NCBI GenBank assembly: GCA_011525745.1
Contig: WYBU01000012.1
Span: forward strand, 1 to 64,000
Length of the DNA stretch: 64,000 nucleotides
From: Planctomycetaceae bacterium
Lineage (GTDB): Bacteria > Planctomycetota > Phycisphaerae > UBA1845 > UTPLA1
Direction: 5' to 3'
Each line of letters begins with the position of its first letter. Position 1 is the first letter of the stretch. The notes under the pieces were generated by a model. That model did not search any database. It worked only from the letters and a program-made list of their open reading frames with translations, and was not told the origin of the DNA. The translations under genes and the position numbers were made by a program. This document shows positions 8,445-16,590 of the stretch, one piece after another.

Positions 8445-8835
8445 CGGATATCCCGCGCCCGGCATCGCCGGTCACGGAAGACTCAAGAGGGACGCCCATT
8501 TTCTAGCGGCGGTCCGTGATGGAATCAAGTCCCGGCGAAAGCCGTCAGCAATCGGCGATGAGCGTTCAACCATCGGCTTTCAGCCGTCGCCGGATGCCCT
8601 GGAAGTCGGGGTGACTTGATCTAACAGGATTTTTTTTTCAAGGAGTCCGCTCCTGTGGGCCGGAAACGCGGGTACTGCTGGCCGTGAAATTGGTGACTGG
8701 GCGCCTGTTGAACTTCATGCCACCCGGCGTGGGCCTCTGGACGCCGGAAAGCGGCAAATCGCTGCCCCTTGACAGGCAAGCCCAGACTTGCCTATACTGC
8801 GAGCGTTTGATGAGTCACGAAGGCATGCTTGATTC
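8445..8835. other. Intergenic region, no supported gene
   Basis: A non-coding stretch between divergent genes. It contains a short degenerate repeat around CATCGGCTTTCAGCCG (8571-8587), also seen near 40185. A weak promoter for the ArsR gene may lie around 8769-8800 (TTGACA at 8769, TATACT at 8791). Confidence 0.5.
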
Positions 8836-9111
8836 ATGGACGACATTTGCCACGCCATCGCCGACGCGACAAGGCGAGCGATACTGGACGAGTTGGTGCA
8901 GCGCGACGGGCAGACGCTCTTTGAACTCTGCGGGCGCTTGACCATGAAACACGGCATCAGTTCGTCTCGGCAAGCGATCTCGCAGCACTTGGACGTCTTG
9001 GAGTCGGCCGGGTTGGTCATTGCGAGGCGAGAAGGTCGGTACAAGTTCCATTGGTTCAACGGCGAGCCTCTGAAGGCAATCACCCAGCGATGGCCCACGA
9101 AAGGACGCTGA
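8836..9111 (+). CDS. ArsR-family winged-helix transcriptional regulator
   Basis: A 91-residue protein. It opens with the typical DATRRAILDELVQRDGQTLFEL segment of ArsR regulators, followed by a recognition helix region (SSSRQAISQHLDVLESAGLV) and a wing (ARREGRYKFHWFN). No metal-binding cysteine pair is seen, so it belongs to the subgroup that pairs with stress or SRPBCC/VOC genes rather than to metal sensors. It is followed after 6 bases by a VOC protein and probably controls that operon. A TTGACA (8769)/TATACT (8791) promoter with a 16-base spacer lies about 40 bases upstream. Confidence 0.85.
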   Translation: MDDICHAIADATRRAILDELVQRDGQTLFELCGRLTMKHGISSSRQAISQHLDVLESAGLVIARREGRYKFHWFNGEPLKAITQRWPTKGR

Positions 9112-9117
9112 AGCTCG

Positions 9118-9516
9118 ATGAAAATCAATTTGTCCAGCGTGCTCGTCGACGACCAGGAGAAGGCTCTGCGGTTCTATACCGAAGCGCTCGGCTTCCAGAA
9201 GAAGCACGACATACCCCTGGGCCCATATCGCTGGTTGACCGTCGTATCCCCCGAGGATCCGGACGGCACCGAACTCGTCCTTGAACCCGACGAGCATCCA
9301 GCCGTCAAACCGTTCAAAGCCGCGCTCGTCGAAGATGGCATTCCCTTCACGTCATTTGCGGTGACGGACGTCGCGGCCGAGCACAAACGGCTCGAAGCGC
9401 TCGGCGTGCGATTCACGCAGCCGCCCACCGACTTCGGTACAGTGATCACGGCGGTCTTCGACGACACGTGCGGCAACCTCATCCAGATTGCACAGGAGAT
9501 TCGGAAGCCATGTTGA
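9118..9516 (+). CDS. VOC-family (glyoxalase/bleomycin resistance-like) protein
   Basis: A 132-residue single-domain protein with two beta-alpha-beta-beta-beta halves. It starts with VLVDDQEKALRFYTEALGF, a canonical VOC opening, and ends with FDDTCGNLIQIAQ, carrying the metal-ligand region near the C-terminus. It is likely a metal-dependent lyase, isomerase or binding protein; the substrate is unknown. It lies 6 bases after the ArsR gene and 20 bases before the next start. Confidence 0.85.
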   Translation: MKINLSSVLVDDQEKALRFYTEALGFQKKHDIPLGPYRWLTVVSPEDPDGTELVLEPDEHPAVKPFKAALVEDGIPFTSFAVTDVAAEHKRLEALGVRFTQPPTDFGTVITAVFDDTCGNLIQIAQEIRKPC

Positions 9517-9536
9517 CGTTCATCAGGGAGAAAGCC

Positions 9537-10118
9537 ATGAACAAACGCGCAATCCTCTGCGTCTGCATCGCGATCGCGCTGGTCGGCGGGATCAGCGGTG
9601 TGATTGCCCAGTCGTCCGCCCCGGGAACTACGTCCGCGCCCGCCGCGCCCCCGAGAGATCATGAATGGCTCAAGCGACTCGTGGGTGAATGGGACGTGCA
9701 GTTCAAGATGTACATGCAGCCGGATCAACCGCCCGTGGAGTCGACCGGCACCGATTCCGTTCGCACGCTTGGCGAGCACTGGATCATCGCTGAAACCAAA
9801 ACCACGATGATGGGCGCTTCCTATCACGGCGTTCTCTCGCTGGGTTACAACGCGCTGAAGAAGCAGTTCAATGGCACATGGATCGATTCCTTCGGCGGGC
9901 AACTGTGGGTGTACAAGGGCACGCTCAACGACGCCGGCGACACGATGACGCTCGAAACCGAAGGTCCGAGCCTCACGCAAGGCCCCGACAAGACCGCGCG
10001 GTACAAGGAAGTCCACCAGATCAAGAGTAAGGACAGCCGCACGTTCACGTCGTCCATGGAAAAGGAAGACGGTACGTGGATGAAGATTGTCACGATCGAA
10101 TACCGGCGGAAGAAGTGA
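9537..10118 (+). CDS. DUF1579 family exported protein
   Basis: A 193-residue protein with a signal peptide (MNKRAILCVCIAIALVGG, cut near VIAQS). The mature part has HEWLKRLVGEWDV, TTMMGASYHG and GYNALKKQFNGTWID, matching DUF1579, a lipocalin-like beta-barrel family of unknown ligand. The ATG at 9537, preceded by GGGAGAAAG, is chosen over an in-frame upstream start at 9468 that overlaps the VOC gene. DUF1579 genes often sit beside VOC and ArsR genes, as here. Confidence 0.8.
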   Translation: MNKRAILCVCIAIALVGGISGVIAQSSAPGTTSAPAAPPRDHEWLKRLVGEWDVQFKMYMQPDQPPVESTGTDSVRTLGEHWIIAETKTTMMGASYHGVLSLGYNALKKQFNGTWIDSFGGQLWVYKGTLNDAGDTMTLETEGPSLTQGPDKTARYKEVHQIKSKDSRTFTSSMEKEDGTWMKIVTIEYRRKK

Positions 10119-10150
10119 CGCCCGATAGCCTGGAACCGGAGGATCTCACC

Positions 10151-10876
10151 ATGCCATCCAGCACACTCGCTCCCATGACCGTCAAAGAAATCCTCGCGAA
10201 GTTGGAGTCGATGGGCGACGATGCTCGCCGCAAGCATAATGCCAAGGTCGGGCCTGACGGCACGGTGGCGCCGGACAACCAGTTCGGCGTCAAGCACGGC
10301 GACATCCGCGCACTCGCCAAGAAGATCAAACCACCCAAGGGGGCCGACAATCGCGACCTCGCCCTGCAACTCTGGGCCACGGGCAACGTCGAAGCTCAAC
10401 TTCTCGCCACGCTCCTCATCAAACCGGCGTCTCTTTCTGCAAAGGAGCTTGACGCGATGACGCGCTCCACGACCTGTGCATCTGTGGCCGAATGGCTGAA
10501 CTCCTATGTTGTCGCGCAGCATCCCGAGAGGGAATCGCTTCGCGAGACGTGGATGAAACCGAAAGAGAAACATCGGTGGGCTGCCCGAGCGGGCTGGCAC
10601 CTCACCGCATCGATGATCAACAAGGGCGAAGGTGGCTTGGATGTGGAAGCGCTGCTCGATCGCATCGAGAAGGAGATGCCGAAGGCGCCCCCGGAGACGC
10701 AGTGGACGATGAACAACACGCTTATGGCGATCGGCATCCATCACGCCAAGCATCGCAAGCTGGCAATCGCGATCGGCGAGAAAATCGGCCTGTACAAGGA
10801 TTGGCCGATGTCAAAGGGCTGCATTATCCCCTATGTGCCGGTGTGTGTGCCGGAGCTGGTGAAGCGGCAGGCGTGA
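10151..10876 (+). CDS. DNA alkylation repair (AlkD-like HEAT-repeat) family protein
   Basis: A 241-residue all-helical protein with the AlkD/YhaZ-like opening FGVKHGDIRALAKKI and repeated helical pairs. The family flips out or scans alkylated bases without a typical glycosylase pocket. The C-terminus (GLYKDWPMSKGCIIPYVP) fits a branch annotated as DNA alkylation repair proteins. A GGAGG site lies 9 bases before ATG 10151. It is the last gene of the ArsR-VOC-DUF1579 run; activity on DNA is inferred from the fold family only. Confidence 0.7.
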   Translation: MPSSTLAPMTVKEILAKLESMGDDARRKHNAKVGPDGTVAPDNQFGVKHGDIRALAKKIKPPKGADNRDLALQLWATGNVEAQLLATLLIKPASLSAKELDAMTRSTTCASVAEWLNSYVVAQHPERESLRETWMKPKEKHRWAARAGWHLTASMINKGEGGLDVEALLDRIEKEMPKAPPETQWTMNNTLMAIGIHHAKHRKLAIAIGEKIGLYKDWPMSKGCIIPYVPVCVPELVKRQA

Positions 10877-11456
10877 AGGCACATCGAGATTGCGCGCCCA
10901 CCCTGTGCACCGGAGCCGGCGATGGCGCCTACGCGGTTTTTCCGAACACGGCTCGGGACCGTCGTCAACGGCACGTACTGTTTTTTCGGGATGCCCAGGA
11001 CGGATGTGCCCGGCTTGGCTGAATACTACAAGAAACGAGATCGTCTGGCCCATCCGCGGGCACCGTGACGGTGCGACGGCGTTCGACGGCGCCACTGTCC
11101 AGGTAAGAGGCTCGTTGGTCTACTGGTCTATATCATGCTGGACAGCGTCGGAGCGATCCTGAATGGCGTTCTCATGCAGTACAAGCAGAGATCGTCCAGC
11201 CGACCGATGCGAGTGCGCGCGAGAATCACCGGCCGCTTCCGCGACTCGGGCGACAACTGGGCCGCAATGCGCATGCGATTCTGGGGGGGCCGTGAAACTT
11301 CCTCGTGAAATCGACACTGTGAGATTCGAAATAGGTGATTTGGAATCTCAGAGCCAAGTCCACAAGTCCCAAGTCTGAAAAGGAGAACCGCGGTCGCTCA
11401 ACCCCACTTGAAGCTCCTTTTCGTCGTTTCGACGTTTTGACTTTGCGACGTTTTCT
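10877..11456. other. Intergenic region with one doubtful 57-aa frame
   Basis: No recognised gene. A 57-codon frame (11135-11308, MLDSVGAILNGV...) has no clear ribosome site or relatives that I can name. The stretch ends in low-complexity sequence rich in GTTTCGACGTTTTGAC-like runs (about 11420-11455), related to ones near 40310 and 58495. Confidence 0.5.
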
Positions 11457-12431
11457 TCACGTCGCCTCGCCCGAAAACACGAGCATCGCGGCGCCGACGA
11501 CGCCGGCGTCGTCGGCCAACGCGGCCAGGCGGATGTCCGGGCGGTCGTTGATCTTCGGCCAGGTCAGCTCCGAAAAATGTCTTCGTACTGGTTCCAGCAG
11601 TTGCGCTCCAGCGGCCGACATGCCGCCCCCAAGAACGATCACCTGCGGATTCAAGACATGTTGCACGTTGACGCACGACACCGCCAGCAGCCGGCAGGCC
11701 TGATCCCACGCCTGCATCGCAACAGAGTCGCCGGCCTGGGCCGCTTCCGCCACGTGCTCGGCCGTCAGGCCGTTCTCAGCCGTTAAAGTCTCCGCGCAGA
11801 CGGTGGCGGTGCCGGCCGATATCTGCTCGCTCACAATCCGCACAATGCTGTTCGCCGAGGCATAAGCCTCGAGGCAGCCCTTCTGCCCGCAGCCGCACGG
11901 TCGGCCATCCGGTATGACGATCGTGTGTCCCACTTCGCCGGCTGTCTCGAAAAACCCTCGCAGGATTCGGCCGCCCAGCACGACGCCGCCGCCGATTCCA
12001 GTCCCGAGCGTCAACAGCACCAGATTGTCTACGCCGCGTCCCGCGCCGGTCCAGAACTCCCCCAGGGCCGCGGCGTTGGCGTCGTTTTCAAGAATCGTCG
12101 GCAATCCGCATCGCTCGCGCACCAGCGCCGCGACCGGTACGTTGTTCCAGCCGGGGAGGTTCGGCGGCGCGAGAATCACGCCTCGACTCTGACTCAGCGC
12201 GCCCGGCGCGCCGACCGCGACACCCATGGGATTCAGCGAACGGCGGCGCGCCTCGTCGGCCAGGTCGCGCGCCTCAGCGATGATTCGCTGCATGACGTGG
12301 TCCGGTCCCCGCTCCGCTTCGGTCGGGATTGTGTGGCGCGCCACCACGCGTGCGTCGCGGTCGACAATGCCGGCCTTGATCCGCGTGCCGCCCAGATCGA
12401 TCGCGATGGCACAATCGGCGTTGGAACCCAA
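11457..12431 (-). CDS. ROK-family sugar kinase (glucokinase-like)
   Basis: A 324-residue ROK protein, likely phosphorylating glucose or a related hexose with ATP. It has the ATP phosphate loop DLGGTRIKAG, the catalytic ENDANAAALGE, the LGTGIGGGVVLGG segment, the zinc-binding GHT...CGCGQKGCLEAYAS region, and a C-terminal VLGGGMS. The start is TTG at 12431, preceded by AAAGGA. The upstream open frame runs antisense into the next gene and no ATG fits. No DNA-binding domain is present, so it is a kinase rather than a ROK repressor. Confidence 0.85.
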   Translation of the reverse strand: MGSNADCAIAIDLGGTRIKAGIVDRDARVVARHTIPTEAERGPDHVMQRIIAEARDLADEARRRSLNPMGVAVGAPGALSQSRGVILAPPNLPGWNNVPVAALVRERCGLPTILENDANAAALGEFWTGAGRGVDNLVLLTLGTGIGGGVVLGGRILRGFFETAGEVGHTIVIPDGRPCGCGQKGCLEAYASANSIVRIVSEQISAGTATVCAETLTAENGLTAEHVAEAAQAGDSVAMQAWDQACRLLAVSCVNVQHVLNPQVIVLGGGMSAAGAQLLEPVRRHFSELTWPKINDRPDIRLAALADDAGVVGAAMLVFSGEAT

Positions 12432-12559
12432 GATGAGTCCTTTCGATCGCGGCGATATTGCGGCTCGGCGCAGGCCAAGCCGATCGAACCCGTGAGAGAA
12501 TACGAGAGCGGGGGGATTTACGGAAGCGTCGTAAATTCCTTCGCCAAAAGGCGAGGGCT

Positions 12560-13702
12560 TTACGCCGCCTTGCCGCTGCGGACGGCCGCCCGCGTGCGCT
12601 GTTCCGCGGTCAGCAGCGCCTCGAGACGCGATTTCAGCTCGTCGAACATCGCCTTGAGCGGCGCTTCGAGCCGGTCGAGTTCGGCCTTCAGCTTGTCGCG
12701 TTCGGCCGGCGACTTGGCGGCCGACATCTGCGCCCGCACCGAGTCGATCTGCTTGCTTGACGTTTTTCGATATCGCTCGGACCGCGTCAGTAGCTCCTGC
12801 AAGATGCTCTGGGCGCTGGTTTTCTGAGCGTCGGTACACTCATTCCGCGTGACGAATTCACGTACGTAGCGCACCCATTCGTGCTCCGTCGTCGGCGAAA
12901 CGTCCACAGGCGCCGGCTGGGAAGCGGCCGGCCGCCGCGCCGCCGCCCGCGCGGCTTCGCGAGCGCGGATTTCCGCTTGTGCCTCCGGCGTCAATCGTTC
13001 GCCGCGCTGGATGGGATCGTTTTCCATCCCCCAATCTTCGGGGTTCCACTCGCCCTGCTCCCAGCGGACCATCTGTGTCATGATCCCGTTATGGCGGCGG
13101 ATCAGCGCGTTGAGATCGGCGTTGAGCTTGGTTTTCTGCTCGGGCGTCAGGTTCTTTGACAGCTCGCGACAGACGCGCTCGACCGACTCGCGAGCCTCTT
13201 CTGCGATCGGGCGGAACTTGCGGCACCATTCAGCGATCTGCTCCGATGAATAGGGCTGTCCGGCCGAGCGCGTACGGATGGCCTCCATCGCGATCGGCGC
13301 GAGGTCGGCGGCATGGTTGATCGTAAAGCGCAGCGTCTCTCGCTGTATCATGCGGCTGAGATGCCGTGTCTGATCGGGCGTCAGGTCGTAGCGCCCTTTC
13401 AGCGCATCGAAGAACACGTCCATGCGCTCGGCCTGTTGCCAGGGCGGAATCTCATTCACCTGCGTGACCAGCGACAGCGCAAACTGATCGGCCTCGCTGT
13501 TCCAGCCGTTCCGCTCAAAAACGCGTTGGATCGCGTCGCGCTCCATCGCGGCGTTCTCTTCCCAGGGGCCGAGCTTTTTCGTCTCTTCCAGCAGGTTCCG
13601 GACATCGTGCCCCGGATCCGGTTGCGACGGTTCTTCCGCGGCCGGCGGATCCGCCTGCGCCAACGACAACGCCACCAACATCACGACCAGCTTAGACGCC
13701 AT
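12560..13702 (-). CDS. Exported coiled-coil protein of unknown function
   Basis: A 380-residue protein with a signal peptide (MASKLVVMLVALSLAQA). It is mostly charged helices with repeated LTPxQ segments (DLTPDQT, NLTPEQK, RLTPEAQ), like those of Spy/CpxP-type or planctomycete LTXXQ proteins, plus a long C-terminal coiled coil with DKLKAELDRLEAPLK. It has an alanine/proline linker near residue 255. The start overlaps the end of the PH-domain gene by 11 bases, so it is cotranscribed with hpt. Function is not assignable. Confidence 0.7.
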   Translation of the reverse strand: MASKLVVMLVALSLAQADPPAAEEPSQPDPGHDVRNLLEETKKLGPWEENAAMERDAIQRVFERNGWNSEADQFALSLVTQVNEIPPWQQAERMDVFFDALKGRYDLTPDQTRHLSRMIQRETLRFTINHAADLAPIAMEAIRTRSAGQPYSSEQIAEWCRKFRPIAEEARESVERVCRELSKNLTPEQKTKLNADLNALIRRHNGIMTQMVRWEQGEWNPEDWGMENDPIQRGERLTPEAQAEIRAREAARAAARRPAASQPAPVDVSPTTEHEWVRYVREFVTRNECTDAQKTSAQSILQELLTRSERYRKTSSKQIDSVRAQMSAAKSPAERDKLKAELDRLEAPLKAMFDELKSRLEALLTAEQRTRAAVRSGKAA

Positions 13703-14288
13703 GTTCGCCTCGTCCCAAAGTCGCCCGATTGATCGCCGCCCGCAGCATTTCGTGGACTTCCAGCGGTCGCGCCACCGTCCGCCACGCGACGTGCCCGGTT
13801 CCGAAACCGGCCGTCGCCATGTGAATCGTGCCGGTCCGCGTCACACGCTCCGGCAGCGACAGGGCCAACTCCGTATTCTGTATCCGCGTGAGCGGACACT
13901 CGAAAACCTCGACGTTCACGATGCCGCGGATGCGCATGATGCGGAAGTCGGTCAGAACGTACAATCGCGAAACCCATTGCAGCGTTGCCCACGCCAGGCG
14001 GAGCAGCCCGACCGATACCGCCGCCTGGATGGTCAGGGCATGATATTCGGACGGCGCCAACTGGGTTGCAACCAATGCCGCCAGCGCCATCGCCGCCAAT
14101 ACGCGACCCGACGCAAACAGCACAAACCACAACGAAGGCTTGATCGCCAGCAGGACCCGCTCACCTCCGCTGAGCAAATGTGCCGGCACCACGCCCTCGG
14201 CCGTCAACGTGACCGCCGGCACCGGACCGCTGGGCGTGTCCGCGTGCGGGGCGACCCACGCACGTTCCTGCGGTGCGTTGGACGTCAC
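13692..14288 (-). CDS. Bacterial PH-domain (YdbS/DUF304-like) membrane protein
   Basis: A 198-residue protein with two hydrophobic helices (LWFVLFASGRVLAAMALAAL and the ALTIQAAVSVGLLRLAW region). A bPH2 domain follows, with YVLTDFRIMRIRGIVN, VFECPLTRIQNTEL and GTIHMATAG. The GTG start (14288) overlaps the hpt stop (GTGA), so translation is coupled. Such proteins sit in the inner membrane; their role is unclear. Confidence 0.75.
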   Translation of the reverse strand: MTSNAPQERAWVAPHADTPSGPVPAVTLTAEGVVPAHLLSGGERVLLAIKPSLWFVLFASGRVLAAMALAALVATQLAPSEYHALTIQAAVSVGLLRLAWATLQWVSRLYVLTDFRIMRIRGIVNVEVFECPLTRIQNTELALSLPERVTRTGTIHMATAGFGTGHVAWRTVARPLEVHEMLRAAINRATLGRGEHGV

Positions 14289-14827
14289 GCGTACAACTCC
14301 CGCTTCAATACGCCGATGCCCGGCCAGTTTCGATATAGATCGTTGTAATCGAGGCCGTATCCGACGACGAACACGTCCTCGATATCGAAACCAACGAAAT
14401 CCACTTGCAGGCTTTTCGGCGCCTTGTTGGGCTTGCGAAGCAGCACACAGACGCGCAGGCTGGCCGGATTCTGACGCTTCAATTGATCGACGACCAACCG
14501 CAACGTGTTTCCCGTATCGAGAATGTCGTCCAGAACGAGGACGTGCCGGTCGGTGATGTCGATGCCGAGCGGCTGCAATACGCGCGCCCCGCGCGATTGC
14601 GTCGTGGCGCCGCGATAGCTGCTGACGGCCATCAGTCCCACACGCATCTTGAACGGCATGCAACGGATGAGGTCGGCCAGGAAAATGACCGAGCCGGATA
14701 GGATCGGCACGATCACAAGGCCGTCCGGACGCCCTGCGTAAGTGGCTGCGATCTCGTCGGCCAGCTCGCGGACCCGCCGCGCCAGGTCCTCGCTCGAGAT
14801 GAGCGTCCGCTCGATATCGTCTCTCAT
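14285..14827 (-). CDS. hpt: Hypoxanthine phosphoribosyltransferase
   Basis: Purine salvage: joins hypoxanthine or guanine to PRPP to give IMP or GMP. The PRPP-binding motif VLVLDDILDTGNTL is near residues 96-109. PILSGSVIFLADLIR (PPi loop) and VDFVGFDIEDVFVVGYGLDYN (purine pocket) are in place. At 180 residues it is full length. It is first in a run with the PH-domain gene and the coiled-coil gene. Confidence 0.93.
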   Translation of the reverse strand: MRDDIERTLISSEDLARRVRELADEIAATYAGRPDGLVIVPILSGSVIFLADLIRCMPFKMRVGLMAVSSYRGATTQSRGARVLQPLGIDITDRHVLVLDDILDTGNTLRLVVDQLKRQNPASLRVCVLLRKPNKAPKSLQVDFVGFDIEDVFVVGYGLDYNDLYRNWPGIGVLKRELYA

Positions 14828-14987
14828 TCAAGCATTATAGTCCGGGAACGTCGGCATCGGGAGTGAGCGCGACCTCCGAAACCGCGCAAGCGAAGGCTGA
14901 AAATCGAACGCCGCCGACAGACGGCTGGTTCGGCTGCGAGATCCCGAGGGGAAAAAATCATCAGCCTGTGTGGCGATGGCGAGACCG

Positions 14988-15980
14988 CTAGGCGGCGAGA
15001 ATCGATTCTTCCAGCGCCGTTCGCAGTTTCGCCAACGCCTTATTCTGAATTTGCCGCACCCGCTCCTTGGTGACGCCGATGAGGAAGCCGACCTGCTCAA
15101 GCGTCAGCGGGCGCGGCGGCTGGCCCCGATCGTCCGTTGGGTTGTCCAGCGCGAACCGAGCCGTCAGCACGCGCCGCTCGATCTCGGTCAGTTCCGCACG
15201 ATTGCCCTGGAGAATCTCTTTCAACTCGGCGATGCAATCCAGCTCGACGCCGTCGCGGTTGCGATCCTGATGGTCGCTGCGTTCCAGCGTGGGGTCGAAC
15301 TCGGTCGGGAAGCGACAGCGGTATCGGCTGGTGCGGATCACGACGCGCGAGAAGCTCTTGAGGATGGCGCGGCAGGCGTACGTGCTGAAGCGGAATCCGC
15401 GACCGCAATCGAACTTGTCGGCGCTGCGCAGCAGGGCCATGTTGCCCTCGCTGATCAGTTCGGCGTAGTCGACGTTGCCCAGCCTGGCGCGCTTCGCCAT
15501 GGCCAGCACCAGCGGCAGGTTGCTCTGCACGATCTCGACGCGGGCCGCCTCTGCGCAGGCGTGCAACGCCAGAAGCTTCTGCGCCTCGGTCGGCGTCAAC
15601 GGACGGCCGGAAGCGCCATCGAGAATCTGCCTCATGCAGTAGCGGGCGTAGTTCAATCGCAAGAAGATGCCCGCTTCATCATCGCTGGAGTAAGCCGCGA
15701 AGCCGTCGCCCAGCAGATCATCCGGCGTTCCGTTGCGGACAACCTCGGCGGAGTTGCAGAAGGGACGCGTCGAGGCGATGAGATCGGAAGTCGGAGTTAA
15801 CGACGCAGCCTGCTGATGAAACGTGGGGCTGTCGACGAAATCGACAGGTTCGTTGAGGATGCGCCACAGCGTATCACGATCCGCCGGCGAGAGGCCGGTC
15901 CATGCTTGGGGTTCGGGCATAAGTGCGGTCGGTCGCTGTGGGACCGAATCCCGCGCGGTGGCCTTCGGCACGCTGGACAT
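14988..15980 (-). CDS. RNA polymerase sigma-70 family factor (group 2/3-like)
   Basis: A 330-residue sigma factor. Region 2 shows NLPLVLAMAKRARLGNVDYAELISEGNMALLRSADKFD with RFSTYACRAILKSF. Region 3 is short and region 4 ends with LTLEQVGFLIGVTKERVRQIQNKALAKLR. It is longer than ECF factors and lacks the RpoD region 1.1. The first 60 residues are unusual and proline-rich. The start at 15980 has GGGAG upstream; in-frame codons to 16148 cannot be excluded. A transcription-factor role is clear; the regulon is unknown. Confidence 0.88.
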   Translation of the reverse strand: MSSVPKATARDSVPQRPTALMPEPQAWTGLSPADRDTLWRILNEPVDFVDSPTFHQQAASLTPTSDLIASTRPFCNSAEVVRNGTPDDLLGDGFAAYSSDDEAGIFLRLNYARYCMRQILDGASGRPLTPTEAQKLLALHACAEAARVEIVQSNLPLVLAMAKRARLGNVDYAELISEGNMALLRSADKFDCGRGFRFSTYACRAILKSFSRVVIRTSRYRCRFPTEFDPTLERSDHQDRNRDGVELDCIAELKEILQGNRAELTEIERRVLTARFALDNPTDDRGQPPRPLTLEQVGFLIGVTKERVRQIQNKALAKLRTALEESILAA

Positions 15981-16322
15981 TTTCTGGACTCCCGACCCAG
16001 GGTGGGGACCAAGGTCCGCACCGATAACGCGGCGCATGCAACCTCTCGGACACCTCGAAATCGCTTCGTTTCGATCGCCAAGTGCCGCCCAGGTGGGGAG
16101 ATTCCTGGTTAAACACCGGTCCACTGCGGGGGGAGACCGCCAACTCAACTATTCTCTCATACCATGTAGTTTGCAGAAAGCAAGAATGTCGAACGCAAAA
16201 AAGTTTGCACGGTCGGATTGAGCGAGGACAAATGAATTCAACTCACTGTAAATTAAACACTTACGCGCATTGAAATCCGGCCGGTTTCTACGGAATTTAT
16301 ACAAAGGATGATACGAGTCTGT

Positions 16323-16328
16323 TATAAT
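16323..16328 (+). promoter_or_regulatory. TATAAT -10 box upstream of the ABC exporter gene
   Basis: A perfect -10 hexamer sits within an AT-richer stretch. The sequence 17 bases upstream (TACAAA) matches a -35 poorly. It would give the downstream exporter gene a leader of about 255 bases that includes both hairpins. Confidence 0.35.
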
Positions 16329-16417
16329 AGCGCCATTCCCGGCACATGCCATCCCAACGAACCGGGACAATCGTAATCCAAGGTCGCTTTCCGCCTGCAC
16401 GGACACCGCATAGTGAC

Positions 16418-16492
16418 AAAAAAAGCCGGGGCATAGCCCCGGCCTGGTGGGGAGACCGACTTTGCCCGGGTTTTCCCGGACAAAGCGGGGTT
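16418..16492 (-). ncRNA. Candidate short structured RNA ending in an intrinsic terminator
   Basis: Minus strand: a TATGAT -10-like box (16504-16499) is followed by about 75 bases that fold into an 11-bp hairpin (16485-16460, AAAA loop). A GC-rich 8-bp hairpin then follows (16443-16425) with seven T (16424-16418), a textbook intrinsic terminator. No protein frame with a ribosome site is served by this terminator, and the gene to the right is on the other strand. It may be a small RNA or a 5'-leader antisense. No -35 box is convincing. Confidence 0.35.
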
Positions 16493-16590
16493 GTGGGCAT
16501 CATATTCAAACCACATGTTCGGACTTATCGTTGTGCAACTTGACACGATTTACGTTTTTTCACGCGCGTCGCTACCATGACAAGCCGCGC

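Larger units (their letters stand above)
15981..16590. other. Long intergenic region with promoter and RNA signals
   Basis: About 600 bases between divergent genes, locally less GC-rich than its neighbours. It holds a perfect TATAAT on the plus strand (16323-16328), a hairpin pair and a minus-strand terminator (16418-16485). Annotated frames here are short and lack protein character. Confidence 0.6.

Noticed and set aside
10492-11022. 176-aa frame overlapping the AlkD-like gene
   Set aside because: Different frame of a well-supported gene with arginine-rich shadow composition.
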